This document shows positions 25,142 to 36,924 of a stretch of 64,000 nt of DNA, piece after piece. Under the pieces are notes generated by a model. That model had not been told where the DNA came from. It saw only the letters and a list, made by a program, of their open reading frames with translations, and made no database searches. A program made the position numbers and the translations under genes. The number at the start of each line of letters is the position of its first letter. The first letter of the stretch is position 1. This DNA comes from Sinohyriopsis cumingii (Eukaryota > Mollusca > Bivalvia > Unionida > Unionidae): assembly GCA_028554795.2 (NCBI GenBank), contig JAPYKE020000564.1, positions 196,501-260,500 on the forward strand. Direction: 5' to 3'.

Positions 25142-25680
25142 TGGAATTAGTATATCGCCTAATCGTACTATATGAATGATCTGCATTTTTAACGTTTTAA
25201 AGTTTATGTAGTATGTACTGAGCCGAACCAGACAGAAGTAAATTACAATAATCCGGTATTGAAATTACTAAGGAACAAACTAAGAAACACACAAGTTTTT
25301 TAGCGACATCAACAGAAAGAAACTTCCAAATGGAACTGATGCGCCTCAGCTCCAGATATGCAGCCTTGCATATATTTATTACATATTGGCCAATGCGAGA
25401 GTAATGTCGAGAGTGACATCTAGGTTTCGTAATGACAGTGAATTTAACGTTGGTATTGCTGATACTTATTGTTTGAAGTAAAGGATGTGAATGAGAAAGT
25501 CTTTGCATTGTGTACAGGATGGCATCAGTTTTCTTATCAATCCTCTGCCGGTTGTTGCGTGTCATACATGACCTCACGTAGGAAATGCACCTCTCTACGC
25601 ATTGGATGGTAGCCTTAACATTAGTTGGGCTGCTAAATTTGTATATTTGAGTGTCATCAACGTACAATTGTCGAGACGCC
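25142..25680 (-). pseudogene. LINE reverse transcriptase fragment (CR1/L2-like)
   Basis: The minus frame starts with YVDDTQIYKF, the catalytic [YF][AV]DD box followed by TQ.Y as in CR1/L2-type non-LTR elements. It continues with DKKTDAIL, then CKAAYLELRRISSIWKFLSV, VAKKLVCFLVCSLV and PDYCNLLLSG, which is the standard RT C-terminal order (CK.AYF.LR.I..IR.YLS, A..LV.A.V.SRLDYCNSLL.G). About 156 residues are open, then the frame degrades toward 25142 where an AAT tract begins. The 5' part of the RT and the endonuclease are missing, so this is a dead 5'-truncated copy of the kind left by target-primed insertion. Confidence 0.88.
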
Positions 25681-25699
25681 GGATGTCGGTCTATGACAC

Positions 25700-27600
25700 T
25701 TGAGAGTGTTTGAGTGAGTGTATATAATATTAAGGACTTTTGTAATGCACAATTCAGTACAGGTGGGTGGGAGTGGAATTCTATTTGTGAAGAAATTGCT
25801 AAACGTATGGTAATAGTGATGTCTCATTTCTTTCAGTTAAGTATAATGCACTATTTAACAGTGAGTGTGTGAAATAATAACTTGTGATAAAAACAATTCC
25901 AAACAATTTTGTCCAATGCATTGATGCAGTATACAGCATTATTGAGACTGTATGTAGCGAAACATAAATTCCACTGACACTTAAGAATACTGATTTAGTG
26001 GTACTTTCAATACAACTTTGAGAAATTGAACATGAGCTCTTTATATGCATATCCTGTTTGCAACTAAAATGGGTCCTGCTCAGTCCTAAACAACCTTTAC
26101 AGTAATTCCTAAAGCAAGGTATGAAAGCATGTGTTGGCCATATACATAATTTTATGATGAAGACAATAGCACAGCTCTCTATGTTTTTGTTAACAATAAT
26201 AATGACATATTAGTAACAAACATTATGATGTTCACCAAAATGAAGTGTCTGTATTATTCATATTGTCTGCCTTACTATACATGTTGAAAGATCTATTAAC
26301 CACAAGTGATAATTCAGTTTTTCAAACTTTAATACCGGGTAATTATTGAATCTTACGTTAAAAACAACAACAAATTTCTTGGTATGTTGATAATGGGTTC
26401 AAGGCAAACTACTTTGATCGAATATTTTTCCTTTATGTAGACAACCAGCCACGATAAACTGCACCCTAGTGTAATGGTTCTAAATCAGTCATTGCAAAAT
26501 ACTACAATTGACAACAATACAAAATTATTTTTCAAGTGTCCAACTGTCATACACAAAAGAAAATAAATAACTAGTAATCACAATTACATTATCACTAAAC
26601 TGCAACTAACATGTACATAACTAATGGTACAAATAAGTGTCAACTCACTCCGAAGCCTATTTTGCTCATCGTACACTCTAGTGTAGAAAAGCACGTGGAT
26701 GTATAATGTATAAATGTCATATTCATAGTCACTGAGCATGCTGCGCTATACTTCGCTTAACATTCACGATTAGCGACACTCGTGACAGCCACCAGTATGC
26801 AACTGCTTGTATGCCTTACTTGATTAGTTTGTAACATTGTTAAACGTTGTCTTTTTTAATTTGATTTACACTGCTATTGGTGAGAAGGGTTTTCTCAGGC
26901 GCCAACAGAAACATATACCACGACCAGAATAGTTCTCAAACTTGCATTTAAGTTTAATATATATCATATGTAAGTAGTATATGGGGACAGTATAGTGTCA
27001 ATTTGATTTTACAATGTAAAAGGTATATATGGCTTCTAGGAAATTTATAGGCTTAACAACTGTACAGCGCCAAGGTATTTTTAACACGCTGGGAGTGTGA
27101 GGCCTCAAGGGGAAAGGAACTGGGTGACGAGACGGTACTGGACACTAGAGAACAAATGTCAACAATGTAGCAACTAGCTGACCTATATCGGGTGCTCATG
27201 TAGTAAGTGTTCGAGTTGACCTGAATGTGTGCTACTGAAGGTAGGAAGGTGTGATCGGGACAAAATAAGCATACTTAAACATACATACACAAACAAACAA
27301 CAGCACAAGGTATACCACATAAAGACAAAATAAATTGGCAACGAGACAAAATCTTTAAGATGTAATGGAGTAACGATGAAATGGGCCTTTGGTTCCTTGT
27401 TTCTTCTATTACCTCCAGATCTTTCACCCAGTTCTTACTTATTGGAGAAAATCCATATTCTCTTCTTCATCCCGGGTTTGATGTCCCATGGCTCTAAACT
27501 TTCCTTAAACTTTCATCCAGTGTGTTTGAGTCTTTCAAGGGCTGCTTTTTTCTTTCTATTTTCTGTTTATTTCTATCCTTGTTGAAGATGGTATTGATAT
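25700..27600. other. No recognised gene
   Basis: AT-rich DNA with short open frames lacking motifs, such as 25799-26050 on the minus strand. The plus-strand frame at 27376-27585 is a pyrimidine-rich stretch; its complement continues the reading of the relic at 27620-27985 and is more likely the former coding strand. Confidence 0.5.
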
Positions 27601-27619
27601 TTGTGACTTGTTCTTCAAT

Positions 27620-27985
27620 CACTTACCTCACCAGTCTCTCAGCACTAATCAATATATAAATTCCCCATCTTAAACTGTTTAGAGTTATGTAATCGACGGG
27701 GGTCTCCATTGTCTTTAAAAAATACCTCATCCCTTCCATCCAATGTACAGTCTCCAACAACTTTTCCCACTCAGCAATGTGGAAAAGTAAACACCCATTT
27801 ATCTGCATTTCTTCCTCGAACCATACGTATTGCACAGGTTGTTTTGTTCTGTTTAGGGCTGACATTTCCTTTCTCACATAGTCTAAGGTAATTTGGTAAC
27901 TTCTGGAATTCTCTAATACAATCTTAACCAACGACAAACGTCTCTTAAATCGTCTACGCAGCTCACTTTCTGGGTTGGTGACATG
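27620..27985 (-). CDS. Unidentified open frame ending at a consensus splice donor
   Basis: A minus-strand frame open from about 27985 encodes NPESELRRRFKRRLSLVKIV then YQITLDYVRKEMSALNRTKQ, VWFEEEMQI and PVDYITLNSLRWGIY, ending at ..CTGGTGAG|gtaagtg near 27624, a perfect metazoan donor. It reads like real protein: basic N-terminus, amphipathic helices and few low-complexity runs. If the donor is ignored the frame meets TAA at once, then runs on another 36 codons. It could be a genuine internal exon on the minus strand or a piece of an element in the Polinton-relic zone to its right. I do not recognise the family. Confidence 0.42.
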
Positions 27986-28376
27986 TCAACGATGTTAGCC
28001 CGACTGGCACCGCGTTATATGCCTCACGTACGTTCGTGAACGAAGAATAACTACACACCAACTACACATATCACATAACAAACAACCAAAAGAGATCACA
28101 ACGGTGACCTTAAAGAAACCTTTTTAAACATTTTACAAACCAACACAGTCTTCCATGCAAAACACACTATAATCCATACCAACTCATGTTAGAAAAATAA
28201 AAAACCAACAAAAACATCATACTAAAATAGCGTATAATCACCAATTAGACCAAACAAAAATAATATCACACACAAGCAGAGTTAGTAAGTGTTTATAGTC
28301 ACACCTCTAAACCCTTATATACAAACTCATTCACCAGAATAAGGAGATGGGTTGTTTTGTTTGGGACAAATAATAT

Positions 28377-28378
<2 letters not shown>

Positions 28379-28409
<31 letters not shown>
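28379..28409. repeat. (CA)n microsatellite
   Basis: CA dinucleotides, about 15 units. Confidence 0.97.
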
Positions 28410-28411
<2 letters not shown>

Positions 28412-28619
28412 TAAATACACACTCACAATCACATCCTTTCATCCTGTTGTGGCACATTGAGCAGATCTCTCTTTTTTGGAGATCTGGTAGACCCTGATAA
28501 CGACCACTTTTATATCTTTATCGCACATAATTTACGAACCTCCCAGGCCGCGCACGACACACACATTGTCAAATTCAATTGTTCACTCAACTCACAGTGA
28601 TAGTAAAGAGGGCAGAGGG

Positions 28620-29030
28620 AGCATGGGTCGCGTTAGAGTTATAATCCTCTCTTTGAGGAAGTCTGAATTAGACTTTCCTTCTACGCAGACTATGTGGTGG
28701 TGATGTTGCTGTGTTCGTACAGGTTCCCATTGTATGCGCTGCCTCTGCAACTCCTGGTCCCAATCCTCAGTTTGGGGATACTAACTGGTGGTTGCTGTGG
28801 TCGTTGCTGTATTCTGACCATGGGAGACACAGCATAGTCCGGGCGCATCATGATGTGTGAAGTATCTTTTCTTCCGTCTTCTTCTTCTCCTGTTCTGCCT
28901 TTCTTCCTCCTCCTTCAAGATAACGAGGACGAATTAATCCGTCAGTTGTCTAACACGGTTTAGACTCACAATGGATCTCTAGCATTTTGATGCTTCTTTT
29001 GCTTATCGTGTTTCGTTCTTCATCAGTCAA
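28620..29030 (-). pseudogene. Minus-strand coding-like DNA, unidentified
   Basis: Higher GC than its surroundings. On the minus strand it gives protein-like pieces: SSLTDEERNTISKRSIKMLE, then a Lys/Glu-rich run, then VRIQQRPQQPPVSIPKLRIG, separated by stops. It could be the remains of a mobile-element gene beside the Polinton debris. No family recognised. Confidence 0.3.
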
Positions 29031-29116
29031 GGATGAGTACCCAGACTAACGAACGCACCGCTTTATATAACTGAAGCACAGAAAGGAAAGAAAAACACCC
29101 CTCACTCAAATTAACA

Positions 29117-29119
<3 letters not shown>

Positions 29120-29170
<51 letters not shown>
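29120..29170. repeat. (CA)n microsatellite
   Basis: About 25 CA units; gives a poly Val-Cys frame on the minus strand that is not a gene. Confidence 0.98.
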
Positions 29171-29171
<1 letters not shown>

Positions 29172-29424
29172 ACATCCAAAACATGGAAGCCTGCTCTTTA
29201 ACATGTTGCATCGAAACACATAATACTACATACAATCATACACCAAACCTACCAAACAATCACTATTACACAAGGAAGGGTGTGAAGTACTTTAGAGATA
29301 TATTTAACCTCTCATATTTACATACACACATTAGATTATGGAGACGTTTTTGTGAGGGGAAACATACACACACACGCACATTTATTCGCACATGAACTGA
29401 TCTACAAGTAAACCTCGACTTAGG

Positions 29425-29935
29425 TCATTTGACCATTGATGTACACTGCGTTCTCTTTGCTAAAGACAAGATATAAACATAATGTTTACACAAAACTACT
29501 TTACAATCGTTTCCAGAATAATCACGATGACAATAAGTCACTAAATGTTCTAAGACATTGTCAAGACTGCTTTGATGAAGATCATGCACACAACATTGTC
29601 TACATACCATCGAATCAGTGCGTTGTAATTTCACATTATTGAATCAAGTCGTCTTTGCATTTCTTCTAATAAAGTCAATTATGTCGTCTTCCAAAGGTTG
29701 CAATCCATAATAATCAAAAATAATCCACACTGTGATCCTTGGAAAAGTTGACGGCCACGCAATGGCTTCATATGAGATGATTGTAGTCGAAGTTGATGCC
29801 ATAAACCTGAAGATTTATTTTGGTTTGCGATGGCTAAGTTCGCATTTAGCGCAGACGACATAATTCCATGAAGCATGCTCGAACTGTTTCTCAAAAGGCA
29901 ATGAAGTTCCCATGTATCCATGTTTTTCTTTCACA
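29425..29935 (-). pseudogene. Polinton adenain-like cysteine protease relic, copy 2
   Basis: Minus-strand pieces in order are GYMGTSLPFEKQFEHASWNY near 29915-29850, SHCVAVNFSKDHSVDYF near 29770-29720 (family: HWVA.YF....EYFDSYG), GLQPLEDDIIDFIRRN near 29705-29660 and LQRTDSMVCRQCCVHDLHQ near 29625-29565 (family: LQ..DS.VCGQYCVY.L). The first catalytic box keeps His, with Trp changed to Cys. The second keeps the Cys of VC.Q, but Gly is changed to Arg. At least three frame changes and stops separate them. The boxes differ from those of copy 1 at 24.3 kb, so the two come from different insertions or lineages. It lies about 0.9 kb from the hexon relic on the same strand, as Polinton genes do. Confidence 0.7.
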
Positions 29936-29969
29936 GGTAATAATGAGTCATCAGTTCAACCCTAACTTT

Positions 29970-30257
29970 CTTCTTGCAAATCTCTGAAAAGTAAATGGCT
30001 CTTCGCATCGTCTACGTTCTCTACGAAAAGAGAGATCCGATGCGTTGAATCTCCAGATAAGTCTATGGAGAGGAATAATAGTTATGCAAGTCTTTACACG
30101 ACTGAGACAACACTTCCTCTTCCAATATTTCTTCTTGGCGCATCATAAAGAAGTTTATCGTCTCGAATTGACTGGGATAATCGTTGTAACATCTATAACA
30201 ATGTTTCTCGGTCAACGCTGTACTTTTTATCAGACAGGTGCTTAAAAAAACAGGAGA
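29970..30257 (-). pseudogene. Eroded coding DNA between protease and hexon relics
   Basis: Minus-strand reading gives DDKLLYDAPRRNIGRGSVVS and DLSGDSTHRISLFVENVDDA in one frame interrupted by stops. Probably part of the same Polinton remnant. The product was not identified. Confidence 0.3.
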
Positions 30258-30577
30258 TGTGTGTGATTTGATTTTTTTTACATAGCTTTAACCATTGTTT
30301 AGTAATATCGCTACGATGTCTGTAGTCAGCAATTTATATTCACGTCTAGCACTGAGGCATCGTTCCACAGACATGTAGCACGATGTCCCTCCCACACATC
30401 ATCCTGACACCAGGCCAACCAGTCCTAACACCAACCTCTTAATGCTTAACTCTAAGCGAGGCAGTTATAAGTAATGTTTTTATAAGTCGTTGGTATGACT
30501 CAGCCGTGGTTCGATCCCATGACCTCCCTAATCCGAGGCGGACGCTATAACCGCAAAGCCAGCGGAGCGGTCTAGCG
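30258..30577 (-). mobile_element. tRNA-derived SINE, family A, copy 3, with target duplication
   Basis: Flanked by the 10-bp direct repeat aaacaggaga at 30248-30257 and 30578-30587, so its ends are defined. Read on the minus strand it has a tRNA-like head (gctttgcggttatagcgtccgcc .. gggatcgaacc), the family body and a short T/A-rich tail (gtaaaaaaaatcaaatcacac). It interrupts the Polinton relic and therefore arrived after it. Confidence 0.9.
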
Positions 30578-30755
30578 AAACAGGAGACTAAATGTTCTAT
30601 TTTTTCTATTCTATCTCGACATCAGGATGTCCTCTTTTTATTCGTCTTTTTGGCTGGTTGAAATACATTCTCATCTTCTATCTCCAAAGAGGTCCGAAGG
30701 TCTAAAGAGAAATAAATGTATTCCACAGCGTATAACATTCTACAATCACTTCTCT

Positions 30756-30840
30756 CAAACTGTTGATTTATATCGTAATGTAGAAATCTCCATACACCTT
30801 GTAAGCAGATTTCTACATTACGATATAAATCAACAGTTTG
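30756..30840. repeat. Perfect 34-bp inverted repeat with 17-base spacer
   Basis: The left arm at 30756-30789 starts caaactgttgattt; the right arm at 30807-30840 is its exact reverse complement and ends aaatcaacagtttg. The right arm is the edge of the hexon relic, where the family would read a beta strand (minus strand KLLIYIV). The left arm is therefore an inverted copy of hexon sequence, produced by a fold-back or inversion event. It could form a cruciform or an RNA hairpin. Confidence 0.93.
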
Positions 30841-31790
30841 ACTTCATTGTGAGGCCAAGGTCATTTGCAAACTGACGTTCGACATGCAGATGATCGAGTT
30901 TTATGGGCGGAAAATGTCCCTCTTCGCTGCCGTGGTCATGAATGAAATCAATAGCCCACAAAGTGTAACCTCCTGCATAATCGTTGTACGAAATACAGTG
31001 GCTTATGTTCATACATAACTGTCCGGTGGCTTCGTATAGTACAATCGCAAGCAATTCTTCTCCTTAAAGGTAGGTTCAATGGTTCTGATGCACATGATCT
31101 TTCCATCTCGACTGACTTTGATCCTGGATACGTCAAAGTGTTCACAATGGAAGGATTCTACGCGGAGGTTCCGTTAAAGGCTGAATTCTTGAAGAAGCCG
31201 TTTAGGTAACTGTCCTTGGAACATATAATTTTCGACCATAGATCGCTGTCCAGCGGAAATGGTAAAGGTTTTCACTTCCATTAGCCGTATCGGATACTTG
31301 GCAGTCGTTCTGCACAAAGTGTGACTGATTGCGTTTCCCACTTTAGTGAACACTTCCTCACGTCTGACATCAAGGATGATGGTTTTGAATTGGCGGCATT
31401 ATCTGACATCAAATAGAAATTGGTACTGTTTCGATCCAGTCTTAAGCGAACACCCACTATGTTGGTTTTGAATTTGCGGTATTATTTGACATCAAATGGA
31501 AATTGGTACTGTTTCGATCGAGTCTTAAGCGAACACACACTTCGTTCAACAAATCCGTGTCTTACAACCTAATGTTCCAATGCAATCGGTCCATGAGTTC
31601 TAAACTGTTATTGGTTGCAATATTGCTGCGCTACATCTTTCATTGTTCACATCTAGGTTGTCGGACGTGTTTGCTGTGTCAGGTTTTCATGCTACGAAAG
31701 CATGCAGATGGATCTCTTTGGCTTCTTTCCCGAATGTCAAGAAAGTGTATATGTACCCTTGGTAAAAAGAAAGGATCCATGCTTTTGCTG
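30841..31790 (-). pseudogene. Polinton hexon-type major capsid relic (F54H12.2-like)
   Basis: Minus-strand pieces occur in family order: LELMDRLH and LLNEVCVRLRLDRN (31600-31500), EEVFTKVGNAISHTLCRTTA (31345-31290), KYPIRLMEVKTFTISAGQ and GQLPKRLLQEFSL (31290-31180), VESFHCEHFDVSRIKVSRDG (31165-31105), then NDYAGGYTLWAIDFIHDHG and GHFPPIKLDHLHVERQFAND (31000-30860). F54H12.2-like proteins, encoded by Polintons and related to adintovirus hexons, have KYPIR..E.K.F.I..G, GQLP.RLV, HF....I.V..DG and the hallmark GYTL.AFDLTPD..EGHF...K.GNLRLE..FA at the same places. Several frame changes and stops make it non-functional. An internal 83-bp duplication is listed separately. Remnants of other genes of the element probably extend to about 33.3 kb. 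Confidence 0.82.
31381..31538. repeat. Direct tandem duplication, 83-bp offset, inside the hexon relic
   Basis: 31381-31455 (ggttttgaattggcgg .. cttaagcgaacaccc) recurs at 31464-31538 (ggttttgaatttgcgg .. cttaagcgaacacac) with a few substitutions. It repeats the strand encoding VRLRLDRNSTNFYLMS, so it arose during or after decay. Confidence 0.9.
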
Positions 31791-31799
31791 ACCAGTTAA

Positions 31800-33300
31800 G
31801 TATTCAAATATAAATATAATTCGCTGAATAAAGAATGCATGAACTTAAGCTCATCTGGAGGGGTGTCGTCGTCATCTCTTTATGTCTTGTTCTTGCTGTA
31901 ACGTGAATGAAGAAGGAATGTCTCGCACAAGGCATTTACAGGAGTTTCTGCGCGAGTCAAAATGCCTTTTCCAGTTTGAAGCAACACATTTTTGCCTGCT
32001 CTCTACAAGGATTCTTTGGGATTTTGTTTGTCGATGATGATATTTTGGAACAATTATGTTCCTTGCGTTAAAGAGGCAGCTTTCAATGCTTCAAACAATC
32101 TCAAGTAAGATCTCAAATACATTTCCTAGGAAATGTTAGGCTTAGAAGATAGGGTAAACAACGTTTGCCCATCTCGAGTGACGTCTTTATTAGGCAAGCT
32201 GAAGTGCTAGAGCTCTAAAGGCCATTTTAAGCACTCATTGCTGGCAATGCCAAAGGGCACATATTTTGGTAGTTGTTCATGCAAAGAATAATATTTCACC
32301 TTGGGTTGCAGTCCAGGGGAGGCAGATATGAAGGTTGCAGTCCAGGGGAGGCAGATATGAAGGTTTATTCTTCAATCCGGAGTTTATGATACTTGGCTCT
32401 CCTTTGGCTCAGAATTTGATTATTATTTTTTCTCATTTTAAGAACGACTTCCACACGTGTCTCCCGAACCCTGGTTTCTTCGATGTTCGTTTTGTACTCC
32501 TTTGCAATAGCCATAAAAAACCACTGTGCTGTTTTCATTCAGTCTCCTAGTATATCCACACAATTAAACCAAAACATGCAACCAGAAATCAAAATGTAAA
32601 TGATCCATCATCTCTAATAGGTGTCCTTGTTTCTTTTTATTTCGACTGTCGTTAAATATAAACGCATTGTGAAGATCGTCATCCGCAATTAACGCTGTGT
32701 TGATTGACTGTCCAACGTGTAATGTATTTCAGCTTATTAATGGCAAGTGTCCATGATGTTTCTGACTAGTTTGTTAATGAGGTACAGTAAATGCATGAAA
32801 TTGTAGATGGATGCTACTCTGGCATCGGCACCTGGTTTGCCAATGTCCAATTTGAAAAACTTTAACTTTCAGATTCAAATAACTGTAATCATAAGTTTGA
32901 CATTTGTTACAAATTCCATACGACCTGAGATTCATAAAGATAACAGAGGATGAAATTCTATATACTTTGGAAACTTCCATCGTTATCATATTCGGTGGCA
33001 CACATATCAAGGTCTGACTTTCAATATTCGAAACATCACTGTGCATTAATTTTATTTGTTTGAAATGTCCAGTGTTCTGACAAATTTTGCTTTCTTATTA
33101 TTGAACATGCTTTTGAGATCGGAAAGGGTTTTGGACGTCTTTTTCTGCCCTGCCCATTCTATAACGTAGAGAAGACAGTAATATCTTGGCCAAAAGTGTG
33201 AGGGGAATTTGCTGCATCCCAAAAGTACTTTTCTAGTTTGAATAAACTCATTGTTTAATGCTTTTATAAACATGTCATAGGACTTTGTCCGTGCTTAAGA
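31800..33300 (-). pseudogene. Probable further Polinton debris, unidentified
   Basis: Minus-strand open frames 33046-32774 and 33273-33052 (for example VLLGCSKFPSHFWPRYYCLL) and scattered shorter pieces are protein-like but match no Polinton gene I know. A 31-bp tandem duplication (ggttgcagtccaggggaggcagatatgaa) lies at 32304-32363. Strand and adjacency to the hexon relic are the only reasons to link them. Confidence 0.3.
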
Positions 33301-36270
33301 CTTAGAGAATATTTATTTCCTTGTGTCGAATATGAATGTTTTACAACATTCATTGCGCGTGTTATCATTGGTTTTGACATGGAAACTACAGTATGAAACA
33401 CTGCTTTTCACATATCCTAAAAACAATGTCGGCGTTGTCGCGAAATTACTATGTACGCAGGATACATATATTACAATTCACTATCTGAAATATACTTTTA
33501 CTTACATTTCTTTTGTAGACCGACTATTGTCGTCAGGAACTCCTTTTATACCAATACTGGCACTGTTGAAACACCAATTAATGACAGGAATATGATTAAG
33601 ATATATAAACCTTCTGTGAACATAATTTTTTTTTATTCCTTCATCATAAATAGCTACGGCATAATCCGCTTCGAAACGAATTACTATCAACAACGAGAAT
33701 ACAAATAATAAAGTTTGCCCTACAATAATTTTAATAGGATAGTGAAATGACTTGAAAAAATATACCGTTGTTGTGAATGTCTTTTGAGAGAGCTGTATCA
33801 ACACAGAATAACAAATAAACCGAGGCAGAATATCACGGGAATCGTTTGCCCGTTAGGAAACTATATTGTAAAACGGTAAGTAATTTTTTAAATTTTGCAT
33901 CATTTTTTGGCGCATTGTCTCCAGTAAACGGCCACATTGATCGCTAAAATCAATCGAAATCGTTTCAATGAGATATTGGGCATTGACGTAACATCCTATA
34001 TGAATTCTCCTAGTATAAGTGTTCACCAGTAATTTAAATAATACTAGCATTACGATGATATATTGTTCGCGTAATTTAAAGCTTCATTTCTTCTTCGTGT
34101 CATCCTTACGTTTAATATAAGATGACAAGAAGTGAGTTACCATAACATAGTCATCCAGAGAAGTGGAATGTATTCAACAAACGAAATGCATTCTGCATGA
34201 CTTTTTTGTGACGTGTATCACATTTGCCATTCTTTGTATAACAACACTGAAGCAATGGTGATTTATCGTCGAATAAACGTTTTATAAATTTAGGTTGTCT
34301 CATTCACTGAGTCTACCAATCAGCGCGTTAAATGAATGGCAAACATACAATGGCTTCCATCTGAATTTTTATTTTTAGAAATACTGTTACCGCCAAAGGA
34401 ATTCATTGACGTAGCCTGAAAAAAATGTATTCAAAAGGTCCTCGTCGTCCCGTCGCAAATGTCCCGTGAAGGTGAAATATTTCATACACTATTTGTATGA
34501 GATCGAGAGTATGAAACATTTTTACACTAATCCACATTCCTGTCAAAACTCGTTATTGATCATTGTTGGTATCAGTACTACGTTTTAGTACACGTCAGAC
34601 ATCAAACTATTAGGTTTCTTTAGCAATGATGAAGCAAAGCAGGATGTAACAAGATCGTTAGTGAAATCATTTTGCATTTGATCAAGTGTTCCTATTAACG
34701 AACCTATTCCACGTCCATATGTCCAGTTAACATTTCAAAGTGACCAATGTAGAATGAAGCATATTTGAAAGCAAAAGGAAACGAACTAACAAACAACGAT
34801 GTATATCAGTAATTGAGAGTTCATCCATGTTGAATAACAGTCGTGGCACATAGTAACATTCGCTAATGGATACAAACATTCTTATCACTTTTGAAACGTC
34901 GGTCATAGTCGTGATCCCACTTTTCTATCCTTTAGTATCCATGAATATCTAAACGATAGCGTCGCTGTTATATTTGGTGATGCAACTTGTCAATAGTAAA
35001 TGATTAGAAGGGAACTGTCTGGTCACGAAGATGGAAAGAATTGGGAATCAAATAATTAAAATTCACTGAAATAAACCAGCTATGTCTCAATCCATTCCCG
35101 CGACTAAATCACTCCCGTCCTAGCCTTTTCACCACCAACACCCTGTGTCAATTAAGCTTTCATATAAGGCTCCACCTTGAAGTGCTATAATATTAACACA
35201 AGCAGGTCTACAAGATCCACAAGAATCTCGTAAATGCATGCATTACATAATTTGTGTACCACAATGCATCTTTAAGCGGGAGTAATGTGTTGACCATTTA
35301 AGTTCAGTTGCAGCCAGCGAGATTGTCGCTCGTCGTTACAGAGTTTCTGCATAAAATGGCCTGTTGAGCATTACATGAATCGAGAACTTGATACTTTAAT
35401 TTAATATCTTCGTTCCATTATGATAATGCACGTGTATAAAAAAAAAATATTTAGAATTCAATTTGTAGCATTTTTGCTATATAGGTCTAGAACCCCTTGA
35501 ACATTAACAATAACCTTTCCAACTGAGGTAGTTTTGCGTACATATGCAGCCGCAATTACAAGCCACGTAGGCATTGCCTCTATACGAAGTTTCCGCCTGG
35601 AGCCCCATTATTCTTTTACCTGACATCAAGGCATGAGCGTTGCGTTTGTACAGAGATAGCTGTATCAAGGTTCGTATTGATCTGCGATTGTCTATCTGCA
35701 TTATACAGTCTCTTGTATAAGACAGCATAGGTCCAGAAATAGGGCATGATGGAAGTTTATAATTTTGGAAAAGCAAACAAAATTGTCTTGACGTAAACTG
35801 TCTGATGCCAAAATATATTCTCCATTGCCGAAGTGAAAAATGTATCTAACCTTTGTTAGTGGAGTTCCAATTTAATATATATAGGGCAGAATTAATATAA
35901 CGAGATGCCAGTTATTATAATAGTGTACGACCGCGTGTGAGATCTTTAACACTGAGAAAACGAGGTATATACACCATACACAGACAGCACTCGAAATTAA
36001 TAAGGTACGGAGTGTAATTCATACATGGATTCCATTTAGCATGGTAAAAAGGAGGTTAATTCTAACATGGATTCCATTTAGTATGGTAGGAAGGAGGTTG
36101 CTATCACATGGTGTTATATGTATACGAGTTCTTTTCTCTTGCATATCACCGGTTAAGACATGTTAGGTTCGAATCACACTTGCATAACATTATCGCTAGT
36201 TATATCCTTTTTATTAATTGAGGAAACGTCGAATTCAGGTTGGATTATACATAAAAGACTAAAGTCGAAC
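33301..36270. other. AT-rich DNA with weak coding traces
   Basis: Overlapping short frames at 33323-33804 on both strands have no motifs. The minus-strand frame at 35776-35504 (90 residues, ending in a Cys-rich YVACNCGCICTQNY) looks protein-like but is unidentified. A 45-bp tandem duplication (catggattccatttag.atggta..aaggaggtt) lies at about 36020-36105. Confidence 0.4.
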
Positions 36271-36316
36271 CCTACGATATATTAACTGTGTAGATTATAC
36301 ATTTTCTCAAATATAG

Positions 36317-36318
<2 letters not shown>

Positions 36319-36347
<29 letters not shown>

Positions 36348-36590
36348 TGTATGTATGTATGTATGTATGTATGTATGTATGTATGTATGTATGTATGTAT
36401 GTATGTATGTATGTGTGTGTGTGTATGTATGTATGTATGTATGTATGTATGTATGTATGTATGTATGTGTGTGTGTAGGTGCATGTGTATGTATGTATGT
36501 ATGTAAATACGTATGGATGGATAGATGGATGGATGGATGCATGCATGCATGGTATGTATGTATGTATGTATGTATGCATGTATGTATTAT
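36319..36590. repeat. (ATGT)n tetranucleotide array
   Basis: About 60 units of ATGT with short GTGT, GGATGGAT and GCATGCAT variants. It is open in most frames on both strands, giving spurious Tyr-Val-Cys-Met and Tyr-Ile-His-Thr proteins. Confidence 0.98.
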
Positions 36591-36924
36591 CACAGAAAAT
36601 ACTATTTCTACCAGGTACGTCACATATGTCATATCGTGTATGATATTCGGGTCTTCTTAAACAAATTCATGTATCTATATATCTTAATGACTAAGCATGA
36701 GTAAAACATTGGAAAGAATATATTTTGCAAGAAAACTCGAAGTGTATAACTTTTATTTGGTCTCCAGTGATCGAGCCCAATAACAACTCATTTATTGACT
36801 AGTAAAGAATAGCATGGGTAAATCAATTAGAACAATTCTTTTGACACGGTACAGCAGTAATATCCGGAAAAGACATTTATGAGAAATAACAATTGATTTA
36901 CAAAGATGTAGACTGAAGTTGACA

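Noticed and set aside
27376..27585. Secreted protein with an N-terminal hydrophobic segment
   Set aside because: Pyrimidine-rich strand only; the complement continues the relic at 27620-27985, so this frame is a shadow.
36272..36660. Long overlapping frames of Tyr-Ile-His-Thr or Tyr-Val-Cys-Met
   Set aside because: Translation of the ATGT array on both strands; a tetranucleotide repeat without stops is open by construction.
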